64,000 nucleotides of DNA from Sphagnum compactum (Eukaryota; Bryophyta; Sphagnopsida; Sphagnales). A program made the translations under genes and the position numbers. Below the pieces are notes generated by a model. It did no database searches. It was not told the DNA's origin and saw only the letters and a list, made by a program, of their open reading frames with translations. How positions within the stretch are numbered: the stretch's first letter is position 1; each line of letters starts with the position of its first letter. Positions 1 to 11,779 of the stretch are shown here, in pieces. Location: NCBI GenBank assembly GCA_965153455.1, contig OZ234501.1:3472001-3536000 (forward strand). The letters run 5' to 3'.

Positions 1-710
1 CATGTACTTATGAAACGTAGGAAAAATCCTTGATCTCCCACTCATACTTTTGGCATTCTCGTAGAAGTTCCTCCACTCTTCCATGACATTGCTATTATTC
101 AACATGAATGTGGTCAGCTGAATTAACTCTGTAGGTAATAACATACGTGTTTTGATGGCACCAGTCAAACGGTCTTCCTCCTCTTCTCTTTCCTCCATCC
201 AGACATGAAGACATGATGGATCTATAGTGGCCAAGATGTTGGTGCAATAAAACATGCTCTCTGCTGCCAAGTGTCCTGCTGCCATGCTTCCCTCCATTCG
301 TGCATGGTTACGGACATAAACTTTTAATACTGCCATATATCTTTCAAGCCAATACATCCACCGACAATGCACAGGACCAGCAATGGCTATCTCATCCACA
401 AGGTGAACTAGTAAATGCACTTGACAATCAAATAATGATGGAGGGAAGGCCTTTTCCAACTTGCATACCACCTCTGTTGCTATTACCCTCATTCTTGGAA
501 TCTCCTCTACAAATAACTCCTTTGAGCATACCCATCTCAACAGATATCCCAATGACCAAAGAGCATCTTGTACTTTTGCACTAGCTAAGCCTATTATTGC
601 CACAGGCAATATGTGTTGCAGTAAACGATGATAGTCATGTGTCTTGAAATACCTTGGCCATTTGTGGTCATCGTCCCTACCAAAAGCTTTTTGAAGATTA
701 GCTCCATAAC
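1..710 (-). pseudogene. CACTA transposase C-terminal exon with DUF4218 domain, partial
   Basis: The acceptor CTTGTTGCAG at 720-711 opens an exon that stays in frame to the window edge. It encodes the domain that follows TNP2 in these transposases (DUF4218): KTHDYHRLLQHILPV, then LGYLLRWVCSKEL, CKLEKAFPPSLFD, HLLVHLVDEIAIAGPVHCRWMYWLERYM and VRNHARMEGSMAAGHLAAE. The motifs match the family closely and no stop occurs in about 235 codons. This part is therefore better preserved than expected for an old relic. The rest of the protein lies outside the window. Confidence 0.85.
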
Positions 711-871
711 CTGCAACAAGGTACCATAAAATTATACAAAAGTATTCTAGACATCCAACAGATAACATTCTATACTTCAAACTCTTTTTCCAGTATAAGG
801 CATACAGATTTAAATATAAATAAAAGCAATAGAGTACTTCTAAATTCAACCCTTGCCATCAAAGTTCAAAC

Positions 872-1467
872 CTGTAGGGAATCGCATCTCTCCTATGCGA
901 TTTCGAAAGTCTCTTCTTTCTTGTGTAGTAAGTGTCCATGGAGCTGATGGTCGCTGCTCAATACCTGTGTTAGGATCAACAATAATCCACACATCGGGAT
1001 GCCTCTCAAAATCCTTACAGGCCTCCCTAAAGTTACTGTCCTTCTCTCCATAGAGCTGTTTTATGATAGCCTTTCCCACATTTCCCTCAATGTGCATGGG
1101 GTCCAAGAGATGACGTATTTTCAGCTCACCCCAGTAAGGCAAGCTGTTGAGTATACCCCACCTTGTCAATCCACTACCCTCAAACACCATAGAATCATTT
1201 AGGTCAATAACTCTATTGGCCACATCCCTCCAATATGCAAAAGTGGTAGCTTCTGGAATATCACGCTCATCACCATAAGGCATGTCAAAAGATGAAAATA
1301 AAAGTGGGTCTGATCTCATATCATGTCCCAGTGGAAGAAACTTTGTATGGCCAAGGTAAACAATTTTGCGAAGATGGCTTGAGTATTTAGCCATGTCCTC
1401 GAAACTTGGGCCACATGTAGAGCAGGCCTTGTAGCCTTGAGTTTGCAGCCCACTTACAAAACCAAAC
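872..1467 (-). pseudogene. CACTA transposase TNP2 family, middle exon
   Basis: This exon continues the TNP2 domain. The acceptor after TCTACAATCAAG puts the start at 1467, and the exon ends at 872 with CAG|GTTTGA. It encodes FGFVSGLQTQGYKACSTCG, then KIVYLGHTKFLPLGHDMR and LLDPMHIEGNVGKAI, where the D-x-M-H-x-E-x-N motif is strongly conserved in CACTA transposases. The intron before it is about 92 bp. Joined to the preceding exon at the only visible donor and acceptor, the frame is out by one base. A one-T deletion near the acceptor or an unusual splice site would explain this. The junction to the next exon is in frame (MRFPTG|YGAN). Confidence 0.8.
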
Positions 1468-1559
1468 CTTGATTGTAGAAGAACGGAATATTAGAACAAC
1501 AAATAATCACAAAACAGAATAATAAAGAAATATATAGAGGCATGTGCATGATTTCTTAC

Positions 1560-2703
1560 CAGGATAATCATGCATTGTCCACATGCAGATTGCCCTCAAC
1601 TTGAATACATGTGGTATTCCTCCAGTGGTCTTCCTCCCATCATATGCCCATACTCCATCCCACAATGTTTTGAGCTCATCGACCACTAGTGCTAAGTAGG
1701 TGTCTAGGTTTTTCACCTTACTTGGCCCTGGGATAATAAGAGAAAGCAACAAAAATCTTTTTTTCATAGACAACCACGGAGGAAGGTTGTAATTCATGAC
1801 AACAACTGGCCAAACAGAGGTAGGTCGTCCCTTTCCTCCAAGTGAATGTGGACTAACACCATCTGATGCTAACCCCAACCTCACATGCCTAGGGTCATGC
1901 TCAAACTCTGGCCATGTTGACTCCACATGCTTGTGAGCAGGAGAGTCAACCAGTAACCTCATAACATCAGGCTCTGATCGATGTTCCTTATGCCAAACCA
2001 TTAACTCGGCCAAGTCTGTACATCGATACATGTGCAGCAAGCGAGGAATAATGGGAAACCACCTTACTGATTTCCTGGGCACCTTCTCTGTAAGCATCTG
2101 AGGATCATATCGAGCCTCTTCACATGTACTGCACTCCGTTAAATGGGCATTGTTCCCATGAAATAACATGCAGTCATTAACACATGCATGGACAATTTGA
2201 TACTCCATGCCTATGGAGGATAAGATCTTTTTAGCCTCCTTCCAAGATCCTGGCAAAACATTTTCCTCAGGTAGCAAGAGGCTATGACAAAACTGGAAAA
2301 TGTCTGACAACATAGTATTGCTTGCCTTGTGTTTTGCTTGGATGTTTAACAACCCCAGTATGGCTGCTAAACGGCGTAACCTTGCACCTTGAAAAATAGG
2401 TGTTTAAGCATGTGCCTTCGCCTCTTGCCACTGCCGTTGTGCCTGGGCAGTATGTTGATGACGTGGATCATCTGCATTGGCTCCTTCATCATGTGGGTTG
2501 CCAGACATATCATCAATTATGTCAAGTCCAAACCAGTCAACCATGAAGTCATCCATTGCTTGTTCTTGGTTTGCAGGCAGTGGTGCTTCCTGAACTGGTT
2601 GAGAGTTTCTAAACCCTTTTACATTGTAACTTTTGAAATTTTGATATAGATTTTTTTTTTCCGGCCCAAAGTGACTCCAAATGAATATAAACCCTGCGTA
2701 CAA
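1560..2703 (-). pseudogene. CACTA transposase TNP2 family, N-terminal and central exon with one in-frame stop
   Basis: The reading frame from about 2650 to 1560 encodes the central part of a Transposase_21 (TNP2) protein. It runs through an acidic segment around DDFMVDWFGLD, then FQGARLRRL, the stretch around HACVNDCMLFHG, a C-x2-C pair (STCEEARYDP), and later LGLASDGVSPH and WPVVVMNYNLPPW, all family hallmarks. A single TAA at 2404-2406 interrupts an otherwise continuous frame; family context suggests an original CAA (Gln). The exon ends at 1560 with a GGTAAGAA donor after MHDYPG. Exons upstream of about 2650, which would hold the transposase-associated N-terminal domain, are not recognised. 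The frame across the next junction appears one base out, so a second lesion is possible. Transposase binds and cuts the element ends in the nucleus. Confidence 0.8.
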
Positions 2704-2749
2704 AATAAGAATACAGTGCCATGCTCTTGCGATACACAGTCAATCTCAA

Positions 2750-3382
2750 AACTATTTGCGAGTCATATTTCTTCGCAACACTACAAAAGCCAAAAGACCA
2801 AATATACCATCTCACAGACATCGCTAAACTCTGACGGTTAAAATCATTCCAGAACAGGTTTGCGAAATCCTACATTTCGCAAACGTTTAGCGACATTTTG
2901 CAAATCGCAAACTCTTTGCGTTAGATATTATATCGGAAACCGATAGAGTTTTGACTCGATTCGCTAAGTTGTAGCGTTGATGAGTTTGTTTCAAAACATT
3001 TCCGATGTTTGTTTTATCGCAAATTCGTAGCGGCATCGTAAACATCGCAAAACATTTGCGTTAGACGTTATATCGAAAACCAATAGATTTTTGCGTCTAT
3101 TCGTTAAGTCGTTGCGATGTTGGGTTTGTTGCAAATAATTTTCGATGTATTGTGAATCACAAATCATGTATAGAAGACATTATAATCGGAAATGTTTTGC
3201 GATTGTTTCAGTTTCGGGAGTTGCGAAGAGCTTGCGATTGTATGGGTGCGAAGGTGAGGGTTTCGCAAAGGCTTAAGAGTTTGCGAGGAATTGTTGTTCG
3301 GAACTGCGGGTTTTCGGAAACTGTTTTCTTTGTTGTTTGCGATGATATTTGGATCGCAATATGCCCCTCTTTTGTTGTAGTG
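2750..3382. repeat. CACTA subterminal array of TCGCAA/TTGCGA motifs with a 140-bp duplication
   Basis: About eighteen copies of TTGCG or its complement CGCAA occur in 630 bp, in both orientations, within DNA that is otherwise AT-rich. Inside the array a unit starting TTTGCGTTAGA at about 2915 is repeated at about 3055, a 140-bp step, with clear divergence between copies. Dense short motifs next to the terminus are the usual transposase-binding region of CACTA elements. The outer end TTTTGTTGTAGTG closes the element at 3382. Confidence 0.7.
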
Positions 3383-3480
3383 AACACAACCTATTAAACC
3401 AGTTAGAATACTTATTCGATATCATTGTATAATTTGTTTTATTTCATAGCATAGATCTGGAGAATGTCCCAAGAATATTG
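3383..3480. other. Short spacer, no feature
   Basis: About 100 bp of AT-rich sequence between the CACTA terminus and the gypsy relic. Nothing recognisable is seen. Confidence 0.6.
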
Positions 3481-5175
3481 AAGTTCAAAACATGTTCAAA
3501 ATTAAACTTATTAGTTTTAATGCTACAACAGCACTTAAATCGCCTAAACTTGATAATGTGCCAATCAATGTTGTAGTTGTTATTACTACTCATAGTCAAC
3601 AACCAGAACAACATGTGCTAAAAGAAAAAGAACCATTGGTTAAAGTTAAAAGAACTAAAGATTGGCAACAAAAAGAATGTTTACAGGATTCATTTATTGA
3701 AATCATAAGACAATTACAACGTGGTGGGATTGAATGGCAACCTACTACAACCAATGAAAAGCCACTACATACCAATTAGGCTAGACTACTTGATAATACT
3801 ACTGCAGTTCAACCGGTTGAAAATAATCAAACTGGTGATGTAGATCAACAACTTGTGATCCCATAACATGTTATAATAGAGAAGATTTTAGAAGAAATTT
3901 TAAAGGATATTAGTAAACAAGTTTTGGAAACTAAATATACTCTAAACTTGGGACAATTGTTGCAAGTGATCCTTGATATCAAATGCTACATTTTTAACCT
4001 AGTTCCATCAAAACTTGCTTTACCATAATTGACAATTGCTTCAATTGCCATGGATCATTAAATGGCAATGATACATGTTCAAGTAGGAAAAATATATATA
4101 GAATATGTATTTCTAGATGGTGATTTTGGAGTCAATATCATTACAAAGAAACTAAAAATGGAGTTAGGTTTGTCAAAACCAAAACCAGCACCATACAACT
4201 TACACACGGCTAATCAAACCGTTGTTAAACCCTTAGGTCTAATTAAAGATCTTGTGATTCTTGGTCATGGAATACCTTATGTAGTTACTTTTACTATGAT
4301 ATAAAGTAGTGTCTTAGACTCTAGCTACTCTATGTTATTAGGTCATCTTTGGTTGAAAGATGCCAAAAGTGTTTCATGATTGGGGCAACAATATTATCAC
4401 TATACAAGGAATGCGTACAATTAGAACTATACCTATTACAAAGAAACTTGGAACACCAATTAAGCATCCAGAAATGTTAGTATGTTATGATTTCCATTTT
4501 GGAATGTCCGACAAGGAATAAGATTTAATGTTTATTGAACCAGGATTGTTTTCAATAGGAACCATATATGTTCCTGCACCAATCAAGTTAGAACAACATG
4601 TTAGTTTTATTTCATCAATAGGTTTGAACTTAGTTGAATATTTATTTGTACCTATCAAACCAATATCAATATTACTTGTTCAGATATCTATGCCTTCTAA
4701 TCCTTTCAAGCAGCATTTGCTAGATACTTTCTTCCAACCTAAAGTAAAAGAAATGGATATTGACGAAACACCTATTCAAATAAGAATTCAAAATCTTCAC
4801 ATTGTTCTTGGGCTATCACCAAAGAAGAACAATTAACCAAGATCAACATGAGTTCTAAAAAGAACTTGCAACATGTTAAGGTCAACATTGATTTGGACTC
4901 TATTGTCAGTTCTCAACTAATTGAATTACTAAGGGAACTCAAAGACATTTTTATGTGGGCTTGCAAAGATTTGAAGGGCATACCACCTAACTCAACATTG
5001 AATTAAGCTAGATATGTCGATACCACCTATTCATCAAACAAGGTACTGGTTGAATCCTAATTATGTAACCATTGTCAAACAAGATATTGACAAATTGCTT
5101 ACTATAGATTTTATTAAACCTATTGAAGAGGCTACTTGGCTATCACCTATAGTTATAGTGCCTAAGAAAATGGAA
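3480..5175 (+). pseudogene. Degenerate Ty3/gypsy retrotransposon fragment (gag-protease-start of RT)
   Basis: Reading along the plus strand with several stops and frame changes gives a linker region (3492-3779) and a retropepsin-like segment (4062-4304: YVFLDGDFGVNII, then LGLSKPKPAPYNL and KPLGLIKDLVI). A downstream segment continues in broken frames (HDWGNNIITIQG, then CYDFHFGMSD). From about 4900 the start of reverse transcriptase follows (LLRELKDIFMWACKDLKGIPP, then DFIKPIEEATWLSPIVIVPKK), ending near 5175. RNase H, integrase and LTRs are absent. The catalytic protease triad normally read D-T/S-G is D-G-D here, so it is certainly inactive. It is unrelated in detail to the chromodomain gypsy at 20.4-31.1 kb. 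Confidence 0.7.
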
Positions 5176-5538
5176 AATTCATAATACAATACAAAAGTAA
5201 GGCATCGTATCTGTAACTATTTGTAACTTGTGTTTTTGTTTTATTTGGTTGTAATTGTAATGAACCAAAATGGACATTTCCTCTTTGGGCACCTAGGTTG
5301 CGAAGGACATACTAGAACAAAATGAATCTCACCCAAAAAACTTGTTGCAATTTCAAGGAAGACACTCTCAATTTATTTATTAGTTATGTTGTCCTTTAAG
5401 TGTTATCCAGTAGCATGATTGAGTCTTCCCAGTGTTTCTGGAAATGCAATATAAACTCAGGATGTAAATGTTTATATTATTATTAGCCCAAAACTTTGGA
5501 ATAATGGTTGTATACTTATCTACACCTATTGTTGGTAG

Positions 5539-5685
5539 CCTTTGTATGAAAACAAATGGACAAATACACTAGATAAAGAGGTGCCAAGTAACAACTTGTC
5601 AACTGAACTAAAAGATGCTTTTGATATTGGACTGATTCGACCATATAGGGACATTTTCAACAAGGCAATTGAGAAGCTCAAAGAT
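5539..5685 (+). other. Possible orphan exon of unknown gene (49 codons, splice-bounded)
   Basis: An open 147-bp segment is preceded by an AG acceptor after a moderately pyrimidine-rich stretch (TTGGTAG) and followed by a GTAAGC donor. Its translation begins PLYENKWTNTLDKEV and ends IFNKAIEKLKD; it does not look like transposon protein. I do not recognise it. It could be a captured or broken host exon, or chance. Confidence 0.25.
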
Positions 5686-5689
5686 GTAA

Positions 5690-8600
5690 GCACTATGAGA
5701 CTTTGTTGTACAACTCTCTTGGTTTTTTCAATATAAGTTGGCAACAACATTAAAGTGGAAAGCTTGAAAGAAAGATTTATCTTTAAAAATTTATTCCTAT
5801 CTTGTTTTAACTTTTTGGTGTTTTCATCAAGGTGCTAGTCATAGAGAGAACAAGCCTATATCACATATTGTTAATGATATTTCCATTATCACATCACGAA
5901 AATTACTGATTCTCTGATTCCATTTTTTTCTCAATAAATTTTAAATTGGTACTTATTTCTTTGACACATAAATCTGAAAAAAACCAAAAATTGATAGTGC
6001 TTTGATATGGAAGTTATTTTTAAAAAACCAAAACCACCCCTAGGTATATTTAAATGACATAAGCAATTGCACAACATGCTAGTGCAGGTTTTGATTGGGG
6101 GTCATTTACTAAAATAAACTATTGGTTAATATTACATGCATTGCAAAGGATATATTCAACACAAGTTCGTTGAATAAATCAATTGATGGCAATTTAAAAA
6201 TACGCATTTGCATGTTTATGTTGTGGTTTGTGTTAGGGTTTAGGGTAGAAGGAAAAGGGCATACATACAAAATTATCAATCAACATGAGTTTGTCATATC
6301 CTTTAGTTGGGTGAAAGTAGACTACGAGGGGGCCAAAAATATTGTCGCATTGTACTATTTTCCAAGGGTGTCCATGTTTGAACTTTAACCATGGTAATAT
6401 TGGAGCATATTTTTTCAAACTTTTTACATAATATGGTAGATTATAACACAAAGATTCAATTGCAAAGAAAATTCCTTTTTCCAGCTTATATTGTGTGATT
6501 ACAAAGTATATTTGTGGCAAAAAAATGTACGTCACTATATACTAAAAAATGCAAATATACTCAAAAAATGATTGAAAATATTTTCAGTTTTTATGAAATT
6601 TTTAATATCTATTAAACATTGTGATTCCATATGATTGGAATAAATTTGTGAGCAATGTGAAAAGTTTGATAATTATCATATCATAAATGGGTGTTTTTGA
6701 AGGCGATGACCATATGTATGTGGTAAATTAACATTTTGACAAACTATCATTTTCAAGTGAAAGATGACAAAATATGTGTGGTGGGTCATTTTTTAAATTT
6801 TCATTTAAATTTTTTTTCGCTAACTAATTCAAACCCAAACCTAGTGCAGTCCAAAAATAGAAACAAGTTTTATTATATTGTATATACCATAAATATACTC
6901 ATTATTCCTTGAATTTAAGATTTAATTAGTTTTCAAATAATATTAGACCTCATTAACTTTGTGAAAATCAAAATATCAAGCCCAAACATTAAAAGTGAAA
7001 CCCAAAATTAATTGCAATATGTTTTGTAGAAATATATTTTATATAGAGGTCATGAAAGTGCCCAAAGTGGCCCCCCCCGTAATGTGCTTTCACCTAGCTA
7101 GTGTCCATGGAAGCTTCTTTTGCTGCAAAAATATGTGGGAACCAATTGACCAAACATTCATCTCCATGACAATAAACAAATTATGAACTCTATCAAGTTA
7201 CATTCCCACATAAGACCACCAAATTGTAGGTGCATAGAAGATGCCCCTTGATCGATGAACATAGGTGCATGGATTGAAAGTTGTTTCCTTGTCATAATGG
7301 AACAAATATGAAGTTTACTCTTGAACATGGGAAATCATGAAATGACATGTATTAATATAACATGCTTCCCTCACAATTTCTTTTTTTCTTTATCTACCTT
7401 GGCAATAGCTTGAAGCTCCCTTGCTATCATGTCAAATGCCAAAACATATATTGTCAACCAACAACACCATTGAAGTCTTGTCACACAAATGTATGGAAAT
7501 GATAATTTACAATGATTTTTATTCATTTAAAAAATTCACACCAACAAAATTGGAATTGTTGAATTACCTGAATTTTGAAGTAGGTGCATCAACAAACCCC
7601 AATGGCCTTTTCTTACAACATACATTAGGATGCTTAGGTGGGCATGCCTCTGACCTCAGCCCTAAGCATAGTTTATTCAACATTTTGCACCTTAACACAA
7701 ACATTTGCCTTCAATTCTACCTAGACAATTATCTTGTGATAAGTCCAATACTTAAGTCTAATCTAAGTTGAAGTGTTTCACACATTATTTGGAATTTCCA
7801 ACCAACAAAACAAGCATTTCATTAGCCCATCATCAACTTAGGTGGCCGGCCACAAATGAAAGTAGGTTGGATTAGGCTCTCCAACTAGTTTGATTCCAAC
7901 ACCAAAACACATTTAAGTAGATGATGGATGGATCTAACAGAGTGGAAAGTGTGATAATACTAGTTGAATTTTGCAACTATTAAAAATTTTGAAGGAAAAA
8001 ATTGTTTGATACACATGTTTGCATTATGATTACACCATATACATAAATATTTAAAAATACATTACATTATTTATCATTTAGAATTTCTATTTATTTAATT
8101 TATATAATTTTTTATAAAAAAATCAAAGGAAGATAAAATGCAAATAAAATCATTACTTTTAATTATGAATTTTTTGAATTGACATTAATTAACCTTCGGT
8201 TAATCTAGAGTTTTTTTCCTTGGTCACAAGGTTTTAATTATTTAATATTTCATAGTGAATTATTTGTTGATAATTTATTAATTGGTAATTAGTATGTAAT
8301 ATCTTTAATTATTATGAATGAATTAATGAAAATGAATAGTAAACTATTCATATGAATTCATTAATCAAATTTAAATAATTATTTTGTTAGTTAATTTAGA
8401 TAATGCATAAATAAATATTTAAAATTGGGTGCATTCATAATAAAACGAGCCAAAAAGAATGTCAAATGATAAAGAAAAAAATCAAAATTTAAAAAATATT
8501 TATGTTTTACCATCTAAAACCATGGTAATCATTGCAAGTTGTTCCGTTTTCATTCATATGAATGTCAAGGCATTCTAATAAAAAAATCAATTAAATAAAA

Positions 8601-9770
8601 TTTTAAGTTTAAGTTTCAATTTAGGACCTTTGAAAATGAACGCCTATTGCATTCGAAAGAATCAATTTTGCAAAGGACTATCAAAAGGACTCATATAATA
8701 AAACAAAATTGATGGGAAAAAGTTTAATGAGATAAAATCCTATTAGCCACATTCAAAAAACATTCATACCTTAAAACATGTGGAAGTTTAAAACTTGAAA
8801 AATTCAAATAATTTTCCAAAATTGATTCAAATCTTAAAATTTCAAAAGTCCTTTACCACATATAAATGGGCTATAATGTACATGATGTGTTAAAAAAAGT
8901 TGTAGCTTATTATACCAAAAAACATACAAATTTAAAAAAATCAATTTCTAGTTATGATTTCAAATTGTTATCATTTAAAAAAATGAAACATTGAATTTAC
9001 AAGGAATCAACACACTTTCAAAGAATCATATTTATTCAAAATAAAAATAAAAATGTCATGTATTTGGACAATTATAAACATTAATTATAAAAATTTGCAA
9101 AAACAATAGTTCAAAAATTCATTTGTATGAAAAAGTTATGTTTGGGCAAAAGAGCATGCAATCCTTTTAAAAAATAACGTTGTTGGTTTGTTTTTCTCGT
9201 TTGCACCCAATTGAATAATTACTTAATAAATAATGATATTAATTAATTAATTAATTAACTTTGAGTAATTAGTTAAAATAATTTAAATAATAAATTGTGT
9301 TAATTTAGGTGAATAATTACTAAATTTTATTTGAATTCGGATCATCAATTTCAAAAAATAATTATTTGATATTTATTTTGATAATTAGTTATATGAAACA
9401 ACTAACTAATTAATTATCTAAATTATGTTAGTTAATTCAAATAATCAATCTAAATAATTAATTGTCATTTATTTAAATTCAAATAATTATGTCAGATGGT
9501 TAATTATAAAATTCAAATTGATAACAAAATTAAAATAAACACAAATGTGCGAAAATATTCAATTGCAATTTTAAAAATAACCCATATGTTTTGTTTTCAA
9601 TATCTCATTTCACAAATTATATAAAGGATGTGTTTTATCTTGTATTCTCACATTAAAATACATGTGCCATGTTGGGATGAATTCATAAAAGCTTAAACCT
9701 AAATGCAAAAAAAAAAAAAAAATTAAAAATTTATGTGGCTATTATTTAGTTCACTTACTTTTTTACCATC
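5690..9770. other. AT-rich non-coding DNA
   Basis: Only short open stretches occur and none looks like protein. AT content rises strongly from about 8000, with runs of ATTAATTA and poly-A. A GGCCGGCC octamer sits near 7852 in otherwise AT-rich sequence. No LTR ends or target duplications were found. Confidence 0.5.
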
Positions 9771-10320
9771 CTACCTACTTGCCTAACCAATTAAACAAAA
9801 AACCCATTAAACGAAGTTTGGTCAAATAAATCACCCCACTTGGTCAACTAAACCATTGACCCATTTGACCAAATTTGGTAAAAAAAACCACCATGTGTTT
9901 TGTGAGTAGTTCTTTTGTGAGTTGTTGGAGGATGGTAGATATGTTAATACATGGTAACGAAAATTGCATTATTATGACCCACGTGGCAATCGAAGATGTT
10001 ACAATATTGCCTAGATAGATGCCATAATATGGTGACACGTGGCACGTGGAGATGACATGAAATATGGACATAAACATTTCGCATATTTTTTTGACATGTG
10101 GTAAAATTGATTTCATGTTGTGATTTGATAAAAAAAAAAATCTTTTGAAATGTGTCCTATGCACAATGTACATTTTGACTATCAGTTTTACTATTAGTCA
10201 AATAACCCTTTGGTAAAAAACACTAGTGGTCAAATAGACCTTTGGTCAACTTGACCAATCAAACTAGCCCTTATAGGTTTAGTCAAAAAGACCATTGGTC
10301 AAAAGTAATGGTGTCAAAAT
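9770..10320. other. Non-coding segment with clusters of TTGACC/GGTCAA and CACGTGG motifs
   Basis: GGTCAA/TTGACC occurs repeatedly at about 9820-9865 and 10190-10300, and CACGTGGC-type G-box sequences occur at about 9978 and 10034-10047 (ACACGTGGCACGTGG). No adjacent gene is visible, so the sites are not assigned a function. Confidence 0.3.
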
Positions 10321-11625
10321 TGATTTGTCCAAACATGCATTTCAACCAAAGTGGTTAATGTCATTTTTGGGTTTTTTTTTTACCAATATCCTTGGTTAAA
10401 AAAAACCATGATTTGTTGTAATGAATTGTACCAAAATGTAACCTAGGGCATGCTTCCTAATTCCATGCATTTGGGGGTCAAAGTGGATGAAAGTGCTAGT
10501 GTAAGCTCATGAACATACTTGCATGAACCAATCAATAAGTTGGGTTAGCACAAGTTGAAGCTAATTGGTGTTAGGACTTAATCATGGGCAACCCAAATTC
10601 ATTTGATTCAAATGGCCCAAAGCCTTGAAAGGAGGTGCCACTCTCCTCCCTTAAGATAATAGGTGGTAGATGGTGGGGACTACATCAAAATGATCAAAAT
10701 TCCGAACTACCAAGTTATGAGTTCTACAATTTTGCAAGTTCATAATTCTTGCACAATATTTTGATTAAGGAACTTCAAAGGGAAATGTTGTAGTCTGTGA
10801 AGAGATCTCTCCAATGCTTTATTTCATACTCAATTTATAGGCCATTTGACCTTTATTTCTTGGGTTTTAGTGGTCAAGAGTCAAATCATCAATGTGAATC
10901 CCAATCATTCTTTTGCCATAACTTGAATTCTAGATATCCAAATAGAAAATGTGAACTCACTTTTGATATTTAATCTTCAAGATATTTTTTAAATGTTCAA
11001 TTTGAACAAGTTTTTCCATCCACATGTTTGAACATAACAAGTTTGACTCTAACCTTATGCTAGTGAATGTAAACAAATTGAAACCATAAAAGTACATGGA
11101 TTAGGAAAGTAGAAAGTTAGATTATTTTTAAATTTGTTTATTAAGGAAAGATAAAATGATCCTAGTGTAAGTAGAACTAGAAGAAAATTGTCATTTGCAA
11201 TTCTTCTATGTAACTAATTTTTAGTTACATGTGACATACATAACTACTAGACTCAATTGCATAAAATAAATTGTAAACAACCAATAGTTGCATGCAACAA
11301 TATGTATGTGGACAATATATGGTATGGATTTATACTTTATCCATTTGTATTATTCTACGGGGGTTGCCAATGCAATTAAAGTGCAACTACAATAATGACC
11401 TTTTGAAGATGAATTATATGGTGACACATGTTACAAGAAATCTTGTAATATGTAACCATTCAATTTGCAACTATAGGTGATTACATACAATTATCTATCA
11501 TTTGCAATTCTATTTTATCATTTTTACAACTAGTCCCCATCTTTTAAAATTTACGACTATTCTTGCAACTATGGTGCGACTATTAAGTTACACATCCTTC
11601 CATATTGACTAACTTCTTGGATTTT
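10320..11625. other. AT-rich non-coding DNA
   Basis: No coding potential beyond short random open frames. The stretch 11190-11580 is rich in TTGCAACT/AGTTGCA words but shows no ordered repeat. Confidence 0.45.
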
Positions 11626-11779
11626 CACTACTACAAAATGTGGGTCTAGTTCACTAGTCCCCATTCATTAGACCAAAGAATTCAATACTTTTCAACTAGT
11701 CGTTATTTATTAAGATTAATAAATTCACTCAAAATCTAATGAAATCACTTGGCATATAGGGACACCTTTTGTTGTAGTG
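11626..11779. mobile_element. Small CACTA-type MITE (154 bp)
   Basis: The left end reads CACTACTACAAAATGTGGG and the reverse complement of the right end reads CACTACAACAAAAGGTGTCCC, an imperfect terminal inverted repeat of about 20 bp starting with CACTA. Both flanks are TTT (11623-11625 and 11780-11782), consistent with the 3-bp target duplication of CACTA elements but weak because it is a T run. There is no coding capacity. The right end matches the terminus of the large CACTA element at 3382 over 14 bases (CACTACAACAAAAG), so the two could share a transposase. Confidence 0.6.

Larger units (their letters stand above)
1..3382 (-). mobile_element. CACTA (En/Spm-like) DNA transposon, 5' part, truncated by the window edge
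   Basis: A minus-strand TNP2-type transposase gene lies downstream of a terminus at 3382 that reads CACTACAACAAAAG inward, the typical CACTA end. Between terminus and gene lies a subterminal region crowded with TCGCAA/TTGCGA motifs, as expected for transposase-binding sites in this superfamily. The 3' end and the second terminal inverted repeat lie beyond position 1, so the 3-bp target duplication cannot be tested; the outer flank at 3383-3385 is aac. A second CACTACAAAA at 2779-2788 allows another reading, a separate 604-bp non-autonomous element at 2779-3382. The single-element reading is preferred because the motif array continues left of 2779. Confidence 0.7.

Noticed and set aside
2779-3382. 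Independent 604-bp non-autonomous CACTA element
   Set aside because: Flanking triplets caa and aac do not match and the TCGCAA array continues to the left of 2779; not excluded, but the single large element fits better.
9974-10050. G-box (CACGTGGC) cluster as a promoter
   Set aside because: No coding sequence or transcript start is visible on either side; motif presence alone is not enough.
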